Below are positions 9,697-9,913 of a stretch of DNA of 9,913 bases, piece by piece (the stretch's first letter is position 1; each line of letters opens with the position of its first letter). The translations under genes were made by a program, and so were the position numbers. The notes below the pieces were generated by a model, which had not been told where the DNA came from, did no database searches, and worked only from the letters and a program-made list of their open reading frames with translations. Origin of the DNA: Gammaproteobacteria bacterium (GTDB lineage: Bacteria > Pseudomonadota > Gammaproteobacteria > Pseudomonadales > Porticoccaceae); NCBI GenBank assembly GCA_006227015.1, contig SBGI01000009.1, forward strand, positions 1 through 9,913. The letters run 5' to 3'.

Positions 9697-9913
9697 CATG
9701 CCCCTCCACCTGCTCCTCCCACATAGTCGAGACAGGAAAGAGGGTGAAGTACAACGGCGTGTATTTTCGTGAAGCTGTGATTTGTGAGCGGTGTTTGGAA
9801 AGGAGAAAGCAGATGAAACCAGATTGGAAAGCCGCGCCGGATTGGGCGGAGTATTTGTCTCAAGACAGAAGCGGTAAATGGATGTGGTGCGCCAGCAAGC
9901 CTGTTCTGGCGGA
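9693..9913 (+). CDS. Zn-ribbon segment joined in frame to a phage W/P-rich protein, partial
   Basis: A GTG at 9693 overlaps the previous stop and opens a frame to the window end with no stop. Residues 1-40 carry CPSTC (C3, C7) and CERC, a zinc-ribbon pattern (VTCPSTCSSHIVETGKRVKY, then AVICERCLERRK). From residue 41 the frame reads MKPDWKAAPDWAEYLSQDRS, then GKWMWCASKPVLA. That is the start of a widespread unnamed phage protein ('W..AP.WA.YL..D..G.W.W...KP'). An ATG at 9813 with a strong AAGGAG 7 nt upstream is the likely start of that second protein. So this is either a natural fusion or two genes of which the first has no stop of its own. Confidence 0.65.
   Translation, partial: MTCPSTCSSHIVETGKRVKYNGVYFREAVICERCLERRKQMKPDWKAAPDWAEYLSQDRSGKWMWCASKPVLA

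Noticed and set aside
1..9913. CRISPR array, insertion sequence, phage integrase or integron integrase
   Set aside because: I found no regular repeat-spacer pattern, no transposase-like or tyrosine recombinase-like ORF, and no IS ends; the attC-like array has no intI within this window.

Overview
The window is the early control, recombination and replication region of a lambda-like (lambdoid-layout) temperate phage or prophage. The host is probably a gammaproteobacterium: there is a textbook gammaproteobacterial LexA box, a host-type CsrA, and early operons arranged around a divergent repressor/Cro switch. I see no integrase, structural or lysis gene, so I cannot say whether this is a free phage or a prophage.

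Immunity region (about 4330-5650). A short CI-like repressor (minus strand) and a Cro-like protein (plus strand) diverge from an operator-promoter region. That region holds two 13-bp dyads, CAAC-N5-GTTG, centred 23 bp apart. The same pair, with the same spacing, sits at the leftward promoter near 4368-4403, so OL and OR are clearly recognisable. Between them lie a minus-strand lipoprotein gene with its own terminator and a perfect-looking LexA box. A small plus-strand ORF follows the box and runs antisense into the 3' end of the repressor gene. The repressor has no self-cleavage domain, so this ORF is a candidate SOS-induced antirepressor.

Left operon (PL, minus strand, 4325 down to 1). It encodes, in order, an unknown 132-aa protein, a pair of genes overlapping in two frames, two small Cys-rich proteins, a conserved phage recombination-module protein, a YqaJ/lambda-Exo type nuclease, SSB, a 47-aa Cys-rich protein, an odd tRNA-like gene and CsrA. 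Beyond CsrA the operon changes character. Small accessory ORFs are separated by imperfect hairpins flanked by RYYYAAC and GTTRRRY core sites with 5-bp spacers and a single extrahelical base. This is the anatomy of integron attC recombination sites. Three full sites and one collapsed site are visible, with no integron integrase in view.

Right operon (PR, plus strand, 5435 to 9913). It encodes Cro, a terminator, a putative regulator, a second terminator, three micro-ORFs, a replication initiator with internal short repeats (possible origin), a DnaB-type helicase, and a run of small nin-region-like genes. One of these appears frameshifted and another truncated. Nearly every gene overlaps its neighbour by 1 to 8 bases, which implies translational coupling. 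Two intrinsic terminators before the replication genes imply antitermination, but I could not identify the antiterminator.
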